Positions 26,066 to 34,972 of a stretch of 64,000 nt of DNA are shown here, piece by piece. The position numbers were made by a program, and so were the translations under genes. The stretch is from the NCBI GenBank assembly GCA_029846755.1, contig JARWBI010000011.1:39218-103217 (forward strand), in the 5' to 3' direction. The notes under the pieces were generated by a model. That model was given only the letters and a program-made list of their open reading frames with translations. It did not search any database and had not been told where the DNA came from. Each line of letters begins with the position of its first letter. Position 1 is the stretch's first letter. Source of the DNA: Falsirhodobacter flavus (GTDB taxonomy: Bacteria > Pseudomonadota > Alphaproteobacteria > Rhodobacterales > Rhodobacteraceae).

Positions 26066-27656
26066 CCGTCACGGGCCTCAGCCTGCCTGTGCGCCGTATA
26101 AACAGCCTGTGGTATCGTTGGGGCCTGAAGGGCAGTTGCCGATCGCTTATTGGAGGGTCAGACCCCGTTAAAAAACGTGGCACATGGGCCGATGCGCACT
26201 TGAGAGTGGCGACGCTGCTTTGTCAGCGATCCCGGTTAGGAAGATGACGGACTTGCATGGCCCACGCCCTTCTTCCCGATCGGAGGAGATGCCATGACGA
26301 AGATTGCGACCGGCGGCCACCCGGACCTGAAGATGGTCAACCCCGCAGCGGCGGCGATCGACATCGGATCGACTATGCACATGGCGGCCGTGAGCCCTGA
26401 AGCCTGCGAGACACCTGTCAGGGCTTTTGGCACGTTCACCCAGGACTTGCAGGATCTGGCGGATTGGTTCAAGGCCTGCGGCGTGACCAGCGTCGCCATG
26501 GAATCAACAGGCGTCTACTGGATCCCCGCCTTCGAGGTTCTGGAAGCGCGAGGCTTCAACGTGATCCTGGTGAATGCGCGTTACGCCAAGAACGTGCCAG
26601 GCCGCAAAACTGACGTCAGCGATGCCGGCTGGCTGCGGCAGTTGCATTCCTATGGCCTGCTGCGCGGCAGCTTCCGCCCGGAAGCCGAGATTGCCACCTT
26701 GCGCGCTTATCTGCGCCAACGGGAACGTCTTGTGGAATACGCCGCGGCCCATATCCAGCACATGCAGAAGGCGCTAATGGAGATGAACCTGCAGCTGCAC
26801 CACGTAGTCTCGGACATCACCGGTGCCACCGGCATGCGGATCATCCGTGCCATCGTTGCCGGCGAGCGCGACCCGGAGGTATTGGCCGCGTTCCGCGATA
26901 TCCGCTGCCATTCTTCCATCGACGTGATCAAGGCTGCCCTCGTAGGCAATGATCGCGACGAGCACATCTTCGCCCTGACCCAATCTCTGGACCTCTATGA
27001 CTTCTATCAGGGCAAGATTGAGGACTGTGATCGCAAGCTGGAAACGGCGGTCGCGGCATTGACCGTCAAGGCCGACGGCGACATTCCTACCCTGCCTAAG
27101 GCGCGGATCAAGCGCAAGCAGGTCAATGCCCCCTCCTTCGATGTTCGGGCTGCGCTCTATGGCGTTCTTGGCACGGACCTCACCCAGATCCATGGGCTGG
27201 GTCCTTCGCTCGCCCTGAAGCTGGTTGCCGAATGCGGCACGGACCTGCTGGCATGGAAAAGCGCCAAGCACTTCACATCGTGGCTCTGCCTGGCGCCAGG
27301 CAACAAGATATCGGGCGGTAAGCTGCTATCGTCGCGCACCCGACGTTCATCTAGTCGGGCGGCAGCACTCTTGCGCCTGGCCGCGACGACGATCGGGCGC
27401 AGCGACACTGCTTTGGGGGCATTTTATCGACGCCTGTCATTCCGGATCGGCAAGCAAAAGGCGGTGACCGCCACGGCAAGGAAGATCGCTGTTCTGTTCT
27501 ATAATGCCGTGCGCTTTGGTATGATCTACCGCGATCCGGGTGCGGCAGCCTATGAAGAAGGACACCGCTACCGTGTTTTGGCGAACCTGCAACGGCGCGC
27601 CAAGACCCTTGGCTTCGCATTGGAGCCCTTGCCTGACACGGAAGCTGTTTCTTAGG
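26066..27656 (+). mobile_element. IS110-family element inserted in IS3 orfA
   Basis: The limits are inferred from restoring the IS3 orfA reading frame: GAGGTGCTAAAAA at the left joins AAGGCAGCTC at the right. This gives an element of about 1.59 kb with a single intact transposase gene. The exact ends may shift by a few bases because of the A run. Confidence 0.75.
26294..27655 (+). CDS. IS110-family transposase (IS1111-like)
   Basis: 453 aa, intact. The DEDD domain starts NPAAAAIDIGSTMHMAAV and includes NARYAKNVPGRKTDVSDA; the C-terminal Transposase_20 domain includes IHGLGPSLALKLVAECG and WLCLAPGNKISGGK. A GGAGGAG-like site precedes the ATG. It is different from the IS110 transposase at 23207. 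It ends almost at the junction with the host IS3 element. Confidence 0.9.
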   Translation: MTKIATGGHPDLKMVNPAAAAIDIGSTMHMAAVSPEACETPVRAFGTFTQDLQDLADWFKACGVTSVAMESTGVYWIPAFEVLEARGFNVILVNARYAKNVPGRKTDVSDAGWLRQLHSYGLLRGSFRPEAEIATLRAYLRQRERLVEYAAAHIQHMQKALMEMNLQLHHVVSDITGATGMRIIRAIVAGERDPEVLAAFRDIRCHSSIDVIKAALVGNDRDEHIFALTQSLDLYDFYQGKIEDCDRKLETAVAALTVKADGDIPTLPKARIKRKQVNAPSFDVRAALYGVLGTDLTQIHGLGPSLALKLVAECGTDLLAWKSAKHFTSWLCLAPGNKISGGKLLSSRTRRSSSRAAALLRLAATTIGRSDTALGAFYRRLSFRIGKQKAVTATARKIAVLFYNAVRFGMIYRDPGAAAYEEGHRYRVLANLQRRAKTLGFALEPLPDTEAVS

Positions 27657-27688
27657 AAGGCAGCTCAGTTCTTCGCAGCCCAAAAGCC

Positions 27689-28546
27689 GTGAAGTTTCAG
27701 TTTATTGCCAACTATCGCGGCAGCCTTTCCCGCAGCCATCTGTGCCGGATGATGGGCGTGACGGACCGCGGGTTACGCGCGTGGCGGCACAGACCCCCGT
27801 CCATCCGTCAGCGGCGCGACATGGTGATCCTCGCGCATATCCGCGACCAGCATCGGTTAAGCTTGGGCAGCTATGGGCGGCCTCGCATGACCGAGGAGCT
27901 GAAAGAGCTGGGCCTACGGGTTGGCCAGCGCCGAGTGGGCAGGCTGATGCGCCAAAACGGCATTCGCATCATTCGCAGCCGGAAGTTCAAGCGCACGACC
28001 GACAGCGATCACGCCTTCAACATCGCACCGAACCTGCTGCAGCAGGACTTTATGGCGAGCAGGCCGAACCAGAAGTGGGCGGGCGACATCACCTATGTCT
28101 GGACGCGCGAGGGCTGGGTTTATCTGGCCGTCATTCTTGACCTGTATTCCCGCCGGGTGATCGGCTGGGCCATCAGCAACCGCATGAAGCAGGATCTGGC
28201 GATCAGGGCGCTGAACATGGCTATTGCCCTGCGCAGGCCGCCACCGGGCTGCATTCATCACACGGATCGCGGCGCCCAATACTGTGCTCATGACTACCAG
28301 AAGATCCTGCGCAAAAGCGGGTTCAAGGTATCAATGAGCGGCAAGGGTAATTGTTATGATAATTCGGCCGTCGAGAGCTTCTTCAAATCGATGAAGGCTG
28401 AACTGGTCTGGCGCCGCGACTGGCACACCCGGCGTGACATCGAGATCGCCCTCTTCGAATACATCAACGGCTTCTACAACCCACGCCGAAAACACTCAGC
28501 CTTGGGCTGGAAATCACCCGTGGCCTTCGAACAAAGAGCCGCCTAA
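27689..28546 (+). CDS. IS3-family orfB transposase (DDE)
   Basis: 285 aa from a GTG, normally made as an OrfAB fusion by frameshifting. An HTH_21 region (GSYGRPRMTEELKELG) is followed by the rve integrase core: D in WAGDITYVWTREGW, D in HHTDRGAQY and E in NSAVESFFKSMK. The catalytic domain is intact but orfA is split, so the element can no longer make the fusion transposase. Confidence 0.88.
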   Translation: MKFQFIANYRGSLSRSHLCRMMGVTDRGLRAWRHRPPSIRQRRDMVILAHIRDQHRLSLGSYGRPRMTEELKELGLRVGQRRVGRLMRQNGIRIIRSRKFKRTTDSDHAFNIAPNLLQQDFMASRPNQKWAGDITYVWTREGWVYLAVILDLYSRRVIGWAISNRMKQDLAIRALNMAIALRRPPPGCIHHTDRGAQYCAHDYQKILRKSGFKVSMSGKGNCYDNSAVESFFKSMKAELVWRRDWHTRRDIEIALFEYINGFYNPRRKHSALGWKSPVAFEQRAA

Positions 28547-28584
28547 CATGAGCACCCGACCGGAACGAAACCGGTGCAGGTCCA

Positions 28585-29578
28585 CAGGGACGCTGTAGCG
28601 GTTGCGCTCGAAGCTGATCAGGCAGGTGGGGGAGACCCTATTGCTCTGTTCAACGAAGCCGTCGAAGGGAGGCGGCACGGGCATCAGCGCGGGCTGCTCG
28701 TCGCTCCAAACATCGGCAACGCTTCCGACCAGATGGCCGTGCGGGATCTCACGCCATTGCTCGACACACCGTTGCTCAAGCCAGGCATTGAGTGAGGCCA
28801 GATCGGGGAAGTTTGGCATCGGCTGCCAGAACCGTGGCCGGGCATCCTGCACGTTCTTCTCGACCTGACCCTTCTCCCATCCCGCGGCCGGATTGCAGAA
28901 GTCTGGTTCGAAGACGTAGTGGTTGGCCATGGCGAGGAAGCGCAGATTGACCTGCCGCTCTTTGCCGCGGCCAATCTGGCCGACCGCGGTCTTCATGTTG
29001 TCGTAGATCCCCCGCTCGGGAACGCCGCCAAAGACACGGAAGGCATGCCAATGGGCGTCAAAAAGCATCTCGTGAGTCTGCAGCAAATAGGCACGCGCCA
29101 CGAAGGCGCGGCTGTGCGATAGCTTCGTATGCGCCACCTGCAGCTTCGTCCGTTCACCGCCAAGGACGGCAAAATCTTCGCTCCAGTCGAACTGGAAGGC
29201 CTCGCCGGGACGGAAGGCCAAAGGCACGAAGGTGCCGCGATCCGCCGCTCGCCGCGCCGTGCGCCATTCACGCGCAAAGGCAGCAACCCGGTTGTAAGAG
29301 CCTGTGAACCCCAGTGCGACGAGATCGGTATGCAGGCGCGTCAGGGGCCGACGCTGCTTGCGCGACTTCGCGCTGTCGGCCTCAAGCCATGCCGACAGCT
29401 TGTCCGCAAACGGGTCTAGCTTGCTCGGTCGCTTTGGTGCCGAGAACTTTGGCTCGATCGCGCCCGACCTCAGATACTTCTTGATCGTGTTCCGAGAAAG
29501 CCCAGTCCGACGCGCGATCTCCCGGATCGGTAGCTTCTCTCGCAGCGCAAGACGGCGAATGACGTTCAAAAGTCCCAT
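28585..29578 (-). pseudogene. istA 5' fragment (IS21 transposase)
   Basis: About 331 codons starting MGLLNVIRRLALREKLPIRE with an HTH (IREIARRTGLSRNTIKKYL) and the DDE core (FQFDWSEDFAVL, GIYDNMKTAV). The frame runs into the IS3 end at 28584, which removes the C-terminal part. Confidence 0.88.
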
Positions 29579-29692
29579 GTGGATCACTCCAATGCCCTCC
29601 GTCGCTCAAAGCGCTCGAGAGAAGGGTCACATGGGTCAAATCTCAGTGGAAGTTATACGCCTGCCCGGGTCAGTTCCGAGTGGAAATCAACA

Positions 29693-29901
29693 CCTACACC
29701 TCGATGGCCACCCGCGATGACACCGCAAGCGGCGTAGAAATTACACCGAGCTCCTCGGACGCTAACCATCAATTCCGACGTAGATCCTTCCATGGGTGTT
29801 CCGCATGTCTTTCTCCATCGCAAACGGACGGCACCTACCGCCCCGCGATCAGAATACAGCCTGATCCGTCAGGCCCGGGCCGGTGAAAAAGACATGCGGT
29901 C
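29693..29901. other. Flank right of the IS21-like element, no gene
   Basis: About 210 nt between the IS21 end and the DUF333 lipoprotein. It does not contain the missing N-terminal part of the IS5-family transposase that is truncated on the other side. No feature found. Confidence 0.4.
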
Positions 29902-30129
29902 TTACGATTGAGACCGGAAAAGTTCCCACTCTTCGACGATCTTTCCATCCCTCAGGTGGCAGTAGCCAGCTTCGCTTCCATCTGCCGCTTTCTGATTGAC
30001 CGACCGCCCACCGATGCTCTCGCAGTACACGGAGGCAGGGTTTGGCATTCCAATCGGGGCACTCTCTTCTTGCGGTTGAACGCAAGCAGTCACAGGCATA
30101 AGCGCGATGAAAACAACGGCACGTTTCAT
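29902..30129 (-). CDS. DUF333-type small lipoprotein
   Basis: 75 aa with a lipoprotein leader and lipobox VTAC (Cys16), then the DUF333 pattern NPASVYCESIGGR, GYCHLRDGKIVEEWELFR. Proteins of this family are small envelope lipoproteins of uncertain role, sometimes called haemolysin-like. It sits alone between insertion sequences and looks intact, so it is probably a leftover of the pre-insertion gene content. Confidence 0.8.
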   Translation of the reverse strand: MKRAVVFIALMPVTACVQPQEESAPIGMPNPASVYCESIGGRSVNQKAADGSEAGYCHLRDGKIVEEWELFRSQS

Positions 30130-30337
30130 AGTTCAGCTCCTCAGAACTAGGTTGGGCGTCTGTTTATCTGCCACTGATACGAGCTTTTCAAGATAGCACG
30201 CTCTAAGCCTCAAAAATGCGATCGTTTTCGATTGCTCGAACTCTAACGTCTGCCGCTCAAATGATCTAATGGGATGAACTGCCTTCCCACCAACCCGCTG
30301 CTATCATTGCGGGCAGAGGTGGAGAGAGGAGCATCTG

Positions 30338-30785
30338 ATGGACATCAAGGTTTTGGGCATTGATCTGGGCAAGACCGTTTGCAGTCTTGCTGGGCTGGAT
30401 GAAGCGGGAGCGGTTGTGTTTCGCAAACGGCTCCAGCGGCATCGGCTGTTGGACTTTATCGCTAGGCTCCCGCCCTGCGTGGTTGCGATGGAGGCCTGCG
30501 GCGGGGCGCATCACATCGGGCGCTTTTGTCTTGAGAAGAGACATGAGCCTCGGTTGATGTCGCCGGTCTATGTCCGGCCCTATGTGAAGGTTCACAAGAA
30601 TGACGACCGTGATGCGCAGGCGATTGCTGAAGCCGCAACACGCCCAACGATGTCATTCGTTGCGATCAAATCGGGCGAACAGCTCGACCTTCAGGTTTTG
30701 CACCGTGCACGGGAGCGCCTCGTGTCGGACAGGACGCGTTTGATTAACTAGGGTCGAGGCTTCTTGATGGAACGCGGCATCCGGC
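30338..30785 (+). pseudogene. IS110-family transposase, 5' fragment with stop
   Basis: Codons 1-137 encode the DEDD domain (DIKVLGIDLGKTVCSLAG, MEACGGAHHIGRFC, KNDDRDAQA). A TAG then interrupts RLIN-GRGFLMERGI, where related proteins have Gln. The sequence ends near 30785, where an IS3 fragment begins, so the C-terminal domain is absent. Confidence 0.85.
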
Positions 30786-30872
30786 ATTGTCGATCGGGGC
30801 GCAGTACCGCCTGCTGTGGATCTCACGCCCGTCGTTCTACCACGTGCCGGCTGGAGAGACGGATCAGGCCAA
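30786..30872 (+). pseudogene. IS3-family orfB fragment
   Basis: About 29 codons (LSIGAQYRLLWISRPSFYHV, then PAGETDQA) match the N-terminal end of IS3-type OrfB proteins. It is bounded by the IS110 fragments on both sides. Confidence 0.55.
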
Positions 30873-30889
30873 CATCGGCGGCTTGAGCC

Positions 30890-31838
30890 TCAACATGTGG
30901 TCGAGCCAAGCGCTTGGCTGCGCCGCGGCATGGCCGTGTTACTTGATAATGACACTGTCGGCGCCGATGACCGGCAGCCTCCGCAGGGAACGCTCGCCCA
31001 TCTTGGTCGTAGCCCCAACCTGTGCTTCCCGCCTGTCGAATTCTGTCGTGGGTTGAGGCCAAACCAGGCGGCGAAGTCGCGCCCCTTTCGGAAGATATCC
31101 GGAGGCGGCGCCAATGTGACGAGCGCTGTGGCGATCAACGGCCGGACACCCGGAACGGCCATGAGACGGCGTACCACGTCAATCTCTCGCGCACGGCAAT
31201 CGATCTCTGCGTGCAGAACTCCGATCTGCAAGTCAAGTTCGGCGAGCATCCTTGCTAGGACGGCCAGAGAGGTGCACGCCGTTGCGGGCAGGCGCGAAGC
31301 CTCACTTTGGATCAGCGCTATCAGGCGGCCCACGTTCCTCAGGCCTTGAGGCACGACATGGCCATATTTGCCCAGATGTACACGAAGGGCATTGATCGCC
31401 TGAATCCACTGCCCGATCAGCAGTTCCCGAACGCGGAAGACGCTGGCTGCGCCCTGCATTTCCTCGCTCTTGACCGGAAATAAGCGCATATTCACTCGTT
31501 GCACCGCTTCGCAGATCGCTTCGGCATGCCGCCGCATCATTCTTCTAACGCTTGACGAACGGCTTCACCTAAGCAGGCGGAATGAGCCGGACATCATGGC
31601 CGAGCCGTACCACTCCCGGCCCCAGAAGTGCGCACCTCCGCAGGCCTCCATCGCCACCAGAGAACGCGACAGCGTCGCAAAGAAATCCGACACCTGGGCC
31701 CGCCGCAGCTTCTTTCGGAGCAGGGCCTGACCGCGAGCATCAGCGCCGTGAGCTTGGAACACATTCTTCGCCAGATCGAGTCCGACAGTGGTAATCTCCG
31801 ACTTACCAAAATGGATTGTTGCGATCCCACCTTGGCAC
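30890..31838 (-). pseudogene. IS110-family transposase, frameshifted
   Basis: The N-terminal part (31838 to about 31565) encodes TTVGLDLAKNVFQAHGAD and MEACGGAHFWGRE, then loses frame. From about 31530 the frame AEAICEAVQRVNMRLFPVKS continues to the Transposase_20 motif AVPGVRPLIATALVTLAP and AAWFGLNPRQNSTGGK, then shifts again near 31000. At least two frame changes make it inactive. It appears to have inserted into a lyase gene whose 3' end follows on the other strand. Confidence 0.85.
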
Positions 31839-32216
31839 ATTGATGCCATCGAGGGCGGTGACATGGCGCGCGTGTCCGAAGCCTTTCCCGGAGTCCCGGT
31901 CTACTTCAACGCAAGCGCTGTGAAGCCTGCGCTGAGCCACTCCGAATACGCCGAATTCAACGCGGCCACCTACAATGTCTCCATCTCCAAGGTGTCAAAG
32001 TTGATGATGGAGGGGTTCCTGCGTCAGTGCCACGAGACTGGCGCCGATGCCTTCAACGACTCCATGAAGAAGCAGAAGGCATGGAAACACGGGGCGCTGT
32101 CCTATCTCGACAAGACAGGCTTCCCCTCGGTGCTGGAGATCGAGCACGAGTTTCTGACCGAGGCCGAGCTGAAGAAATACGAATTATCCGAGGGCGAATA
32201 CGACCCGCGGGGTTAG
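31839..32216 (+). pseudogene. Isocitrate lyase/PEP mutase-family enzyme, 3' fragment
   Basis: About 125 codons starting IDAIEGGDMARVSEAFPG and running to a stop at 32216. The pattern VPVYFNAS, AATYNVSISKVSKLMMEGF and a polar C-terminal tail are typical of the C-terminal half of this superfamily. The catalytic N-terminal half is missing, removed at the IS110 boundary. It is related to, but clearly different from, the complete family member at 50960-51907. Confidence 0.75.
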
Positions 32217-32240
32217 GTGGCAGCGCGGGCCACCACCGTT

Positions 32241-33005
32241 TCAACCGCCAGTAATCGCCAGCAGCGTCAGATAGATGAAGGATGGCCCCATCAGGCAGGC
32301 AAGCCCTGTGTAGAAGGTCGCCGTCATCGCGCCATAGGGGACCAGCCGCTTGTCGGTGGCCGCCAGTCCACCCGCGACACCGCTGGTTGTGGCCATCAAA
32401 CCGCCGAAGGCCATTGCCGCCTTGGGGTTGTTAAGCCGGATCATCGGCGCGACAAAGGGCGTACCGATCATCACCAGAACTGCCTTCAAGAGCCCCGCGG
32501 CGACTGACAGCGCGATCACCTCGGAACTTGCCCCAAGTGCGGTTCCGGTAACCGGTCCGAAGATATAGGTAGCCGCCCCGCCGCCGATCGTCGCCATGCT
32601 GACCGCGTCGGTATAGCCGAAGGCGGCGGCGACCGTTGCGCCGATCACGAATGACATGACGATGCCGAGAAAAAGCGCGATGACGCCGGCCGCGCCGGCG
32701 CGTTTGATCTCGTGCGTGTCGACGCCATAGGCGGTCGAGACGATTGCCAGATCACGCAGCATCGCGCCGCCCATTAGTCCGATGCCGGTGAACAGCGGAA
32801 GGTCAGCCAGCCCCTTTGACCCGCCACTCATCGTGCCGCCGACCTACGCCAGCACGAGGCCGATGATGATCGCGACCGCAGACCCGTGCAGCCGCCCTGC
32901 CGTCAGCCGGTCCGACAGTTTGTAGGACACCCACATGACCGCGGCGATCAGCGCGAAGGCCAGCACGAGGCGGTTCTTGGTAAGAACGTCGGTGATGAGC
33001 TCCAT
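32241..33005 (-). pseudogene. madM: madM, malonate transporter large subunit, with amber codon
   Basis: An ATG at 33005 opens a 254-codon frame (MELITDVLTKNRLVLAFALI) that reads as full-length MadM except for TAG at codon 54 (32844-32846), where the family has Tyr in LVLAYVGGTMSGG. The rest is intact, with six or more membrane helices (TGIGLMGGAMLRDLAIVST). MadL and MadM together form a sodium- or proton-dependent malonate importer. Translation could restart at the Met at 32831, but the protein would lack the first membrane segments. Unless an amber suppressor exists, the gene is dead. Confidence 0.8.
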
Positions 33006-33392
33006 TTACGCCTCCACGGCTTGGGGCAGCGGCTCGTCCGCGCCGCCGATGCTGGCGATGACGGGAACCAGCGCGGCGCAGACCACCGTAGCGGCAACGC
33101 CCGCGATGACCGCGATAGGTCCGCCTGCCAGCGCCGCGACGACGTTCTGCTGCGCGGCCATGGCGACGACGATGGGGATATACATCGCGCTCCAGAACAG
33201 AACGCCCTGTTCGGTCCGCTGGGGCAGACGGCCCGTGCTGCGCATCCAGTTGGTGGCAAGGATCAGCAGCAGCATGGCAAAACCCACCCCGCCGACATTG
33301 GAGCGCACGCCAAGCGCGGCCCCCAGAAGATCGCCCAGCAGCACGCCCGCCAGATGGCAGGCGGCAAGGGCCGCTACTCCAAATATAATCGT
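33006..33392 (-). CDS. madL: MadL, malonate transporter small subunit, apparent ACG start
   Basis: A 128-codon frame encoding a four-helix membrane protein (IIFGVAALAACHLAGVLLGD ...) that matches MadL. The family begins MIIYGVA; here the first codon is ACG (33392-33390), 5 nt after a perfect GGAGG. No ATG, GTG or TTG lies in a sensible place nearby; ATT is next. It therefore probably lost its start by one base change, or initiates poorly at ACG. The stop is directly followed by the madM ATG. Confidence 0.75.
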   Translation of the reverse strand, partial: TIIFGVAALAACHLAGVLLGDLLGAALGVRSNVGGVGFAMLLLILATNWMRSTGRLPQRTEQGVLFWSAMYIPIVVAMAAQQNVVAALAGGPIAVIAGVAATVVCAALVPVIASIGGADEPLPQAVEA

Positions 33393-33451
33393 GTTTTCCT
33401 CCCGTTATGCGCGGACCGGCCTCCCAACCGGTTTCGCCCGCGTCTTTTGTT

Positions 33452-34972
33452 TCAGGCGGCGGCTCCCTGGTAGAGCGCGGCATGGGTCTTGCGCAGTTCG
33501 GCCTTCTGAACCTTACCCATGACGTTGCGCGGCAGCGCGTCAGCCAAAATCATCTGCTTGGGCTGTTTGAACCGCGCAAGCTGGCCGGACAGGGCGGCAC
33601 GCAGGGTCTCGATGTCGAGGTTCGCACCCGGCTTCGGGACGATAACGGCTGTGACACCCTCGCCCAGATCGGGATGCGGCAGGCCGATCACGGCGCTTTC
33701 CAACACGCCCGGAAGCGCGTCCAGAACCTCCTCGATCTCCTTGGGATAGACGTTATACCCGCCCGAGATCACCAGATCCTTGTCGCGCCCCACGATCCGC
33801 AGATAGCCGTCTGCCGCGATGGTGCCCAGATCGCCGGTGATGAAGTAGCCGTCCGTGCGGAACTCGGCGGCGGTCTTTTCGGGCATGTTCCAGTAGCCTT
33901 GGAAGACATTGGGGCCCTTGACCTCGATCAGCCCGATCTCGCCTTCCGGCACCGCTTCTCCGGTTTTGCGGTCGGTGATGCGAACCGAGACGCCCGGCAG
34001 GCCCATGCCGACCGCACCGGGGATGCGCGCATCGTCATAGGGGTTCGACGCAATCATCCCCGTTTCCGTCATGCCGTAGCGTTCGAGGATGATATGACCC
34101 GTCCGCTCCTCAAAGGCGCGATGATCCTCGGCCAGCAAGGGTGCAGAGCCGGAGACGAACAGACGCATATTCCCGGTAGCTTCGCGCGTCAGATTCGGGG
34201 ATTTGATCAGGCGGGTGTAGAAGGTCGGCACCCCCATCAGCACCGATCCGCGGTCCATCAGGCCGATGATCTCCTCGGCGTCGAACTTCGTCAGGAACAC
34301 CATCGTCGCACCTGACACGACCGCCATGTTCACCGCCACGAACAGCCCGTGGATGTGGAAGATCGGCAGCGCGTGGATCAGCCGGTCATTCGCATCGAAG
34401 CGCCAGCAATCCAGCAGTGCCTCGGCGTTCGAGGCGAGGTTGCCATGCGTCAACACCGCGCCTTTGGACCGGCCCGTAGTTCCAGAGGTATATAGAATCG
34501 CCGCCGGATCATCCTTGTCGCGCGGCACGCTGTCTTCGCGCGGCATCGCCTTTGCAGCACGGTCTGCAAGCGAGCCGTCGCCGTTCGCGCCCAAGGTTTC
34601 CACCGCCAGCGTGGCCGAAGCACGGGCGGCATGGGCGCCAAGTTGCGCCGGATCGCAGACGAGCAGCCGCGGGGTGGCATCGCCGATGAAATAGTCCAGT
34701 TCCGCCCCGGTATAGGCGGTGTTCAGCGGCAGATAGATCCCGCCGACCTGAAGGGTGGCCAGATACAGTGCGATCGCCTCAGGCGACTTTTCGACCTGCA
34801 CCGCGACGCGGTCGCCGGGTGCGACGCCCAGTTCGCCCAGCACCGTCGCCATGCGCTCCACCAGAACCAGCGCTTCGGCAAAGCTGATCGCGGGTTTGCC
34901 AGGGCGCTCGAACAGGGGTTTGCCCTGCATCAGTTCGGCGGTCTGCGCGAACAGTTCATGTATCGTTTGCAT
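33452..34972 (-). CDS. matB: Malonyl-CoA synthetase
   Basis: 506 aa, AMP-forming ligase: malonate + ATP + CoA gives malonyl-CoA + AMP + PPi. Motifs of the adenylate-forming family are present: ILYTSGTTGRSKGAVL (phosphate loop, about residue 155), ERYGMTETGM, TGDLG and the C-terminal lysine region NVMGKVQKAEL. Two adjacent ATGs are possible; the second has the better distance from GGGAGG. It overlaps matA by 17 nt and is followed by madL. Confidence 0.92.
   Translation of the reverse strand: MQTIHELFAQTAELMQGKPLFERPGKPAISFAEALVLVERMATVLGELGVAPGDRVAVQVEKSPEAIALYLATLQVGGIYLPLNTAYTGAELDYFIGDATPRLLVCDPAQLGAHAARASATLAVETLGANGDGSLADRAAKAMPREDSVPRDKDDPAAILYTSGTTGRSKGAVLTHGNLASNAEALLDCWRFDANDRLIHALPIFHIHGLFVAVNMAVVSGATMVFLTKFDAEEIIGLMDRGSVLMGVPTFYTRLIKSPNLTREATGNMRLFVSGSAPLLAEDHRAFEERTGHIILERYGMTETGMIASNPYDDARIPGAVGMGLPGVSVRITDRKTGEAVPEGEIGLIEVKGPNVFQGYWNMPEKTAAEFRTDGYFITGDLGTIAADGYLRIVGRDKDLVISGGYNVYPKEIEEVLDALPGVLESAVIGLPHPDLGEGVTAVIVPKPGANLDIETLRAALSGQLARFKQPKQMILADALPRNVMGKVQKAELRKTHAALYQGAAA

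Larger units (their letters stand above)
25761..28584. mobile_element. IS3-family element interrupted by an IS110 element
   Basis: Terminal inverted repeats TGGACCTGCATCGGTTCCGT (left) and its counterpart at the right end agree at about 24 of 26 positions. Inside are orfA and orfB on the plus strand, separated by a 1.6-kb IS110 insert. Without the insert the element would be about 1.23 kb, normal for IS3. The bases flanking it show no target duplication. Confidence 0.85.
25518..29692. mobile_element. IS21-family element, split and internally deleted
   Basis: The ends TGTTGATTTCCACACGGAAC (left) and the inverted right end ending at 29692 match over about 30 bp with one mismatch. istA lies at the right and the istB 3' end at the left, both on the minus strand, as expected for one IS21 copy. 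The C-terminal part of istA and the N-terminal part of istB are gone, replaced by an IS3 element. No target duplication is visible around 25518 and 29692. Confidence 0.85.

Noticed and set aside
31788..31862. Upstream extension of the isocitrate lyase-family fragment as a real gene start
   Set aside because: The codons before about 31839 belong to the inverted IS110 sequence; the fusion frame is accidental.
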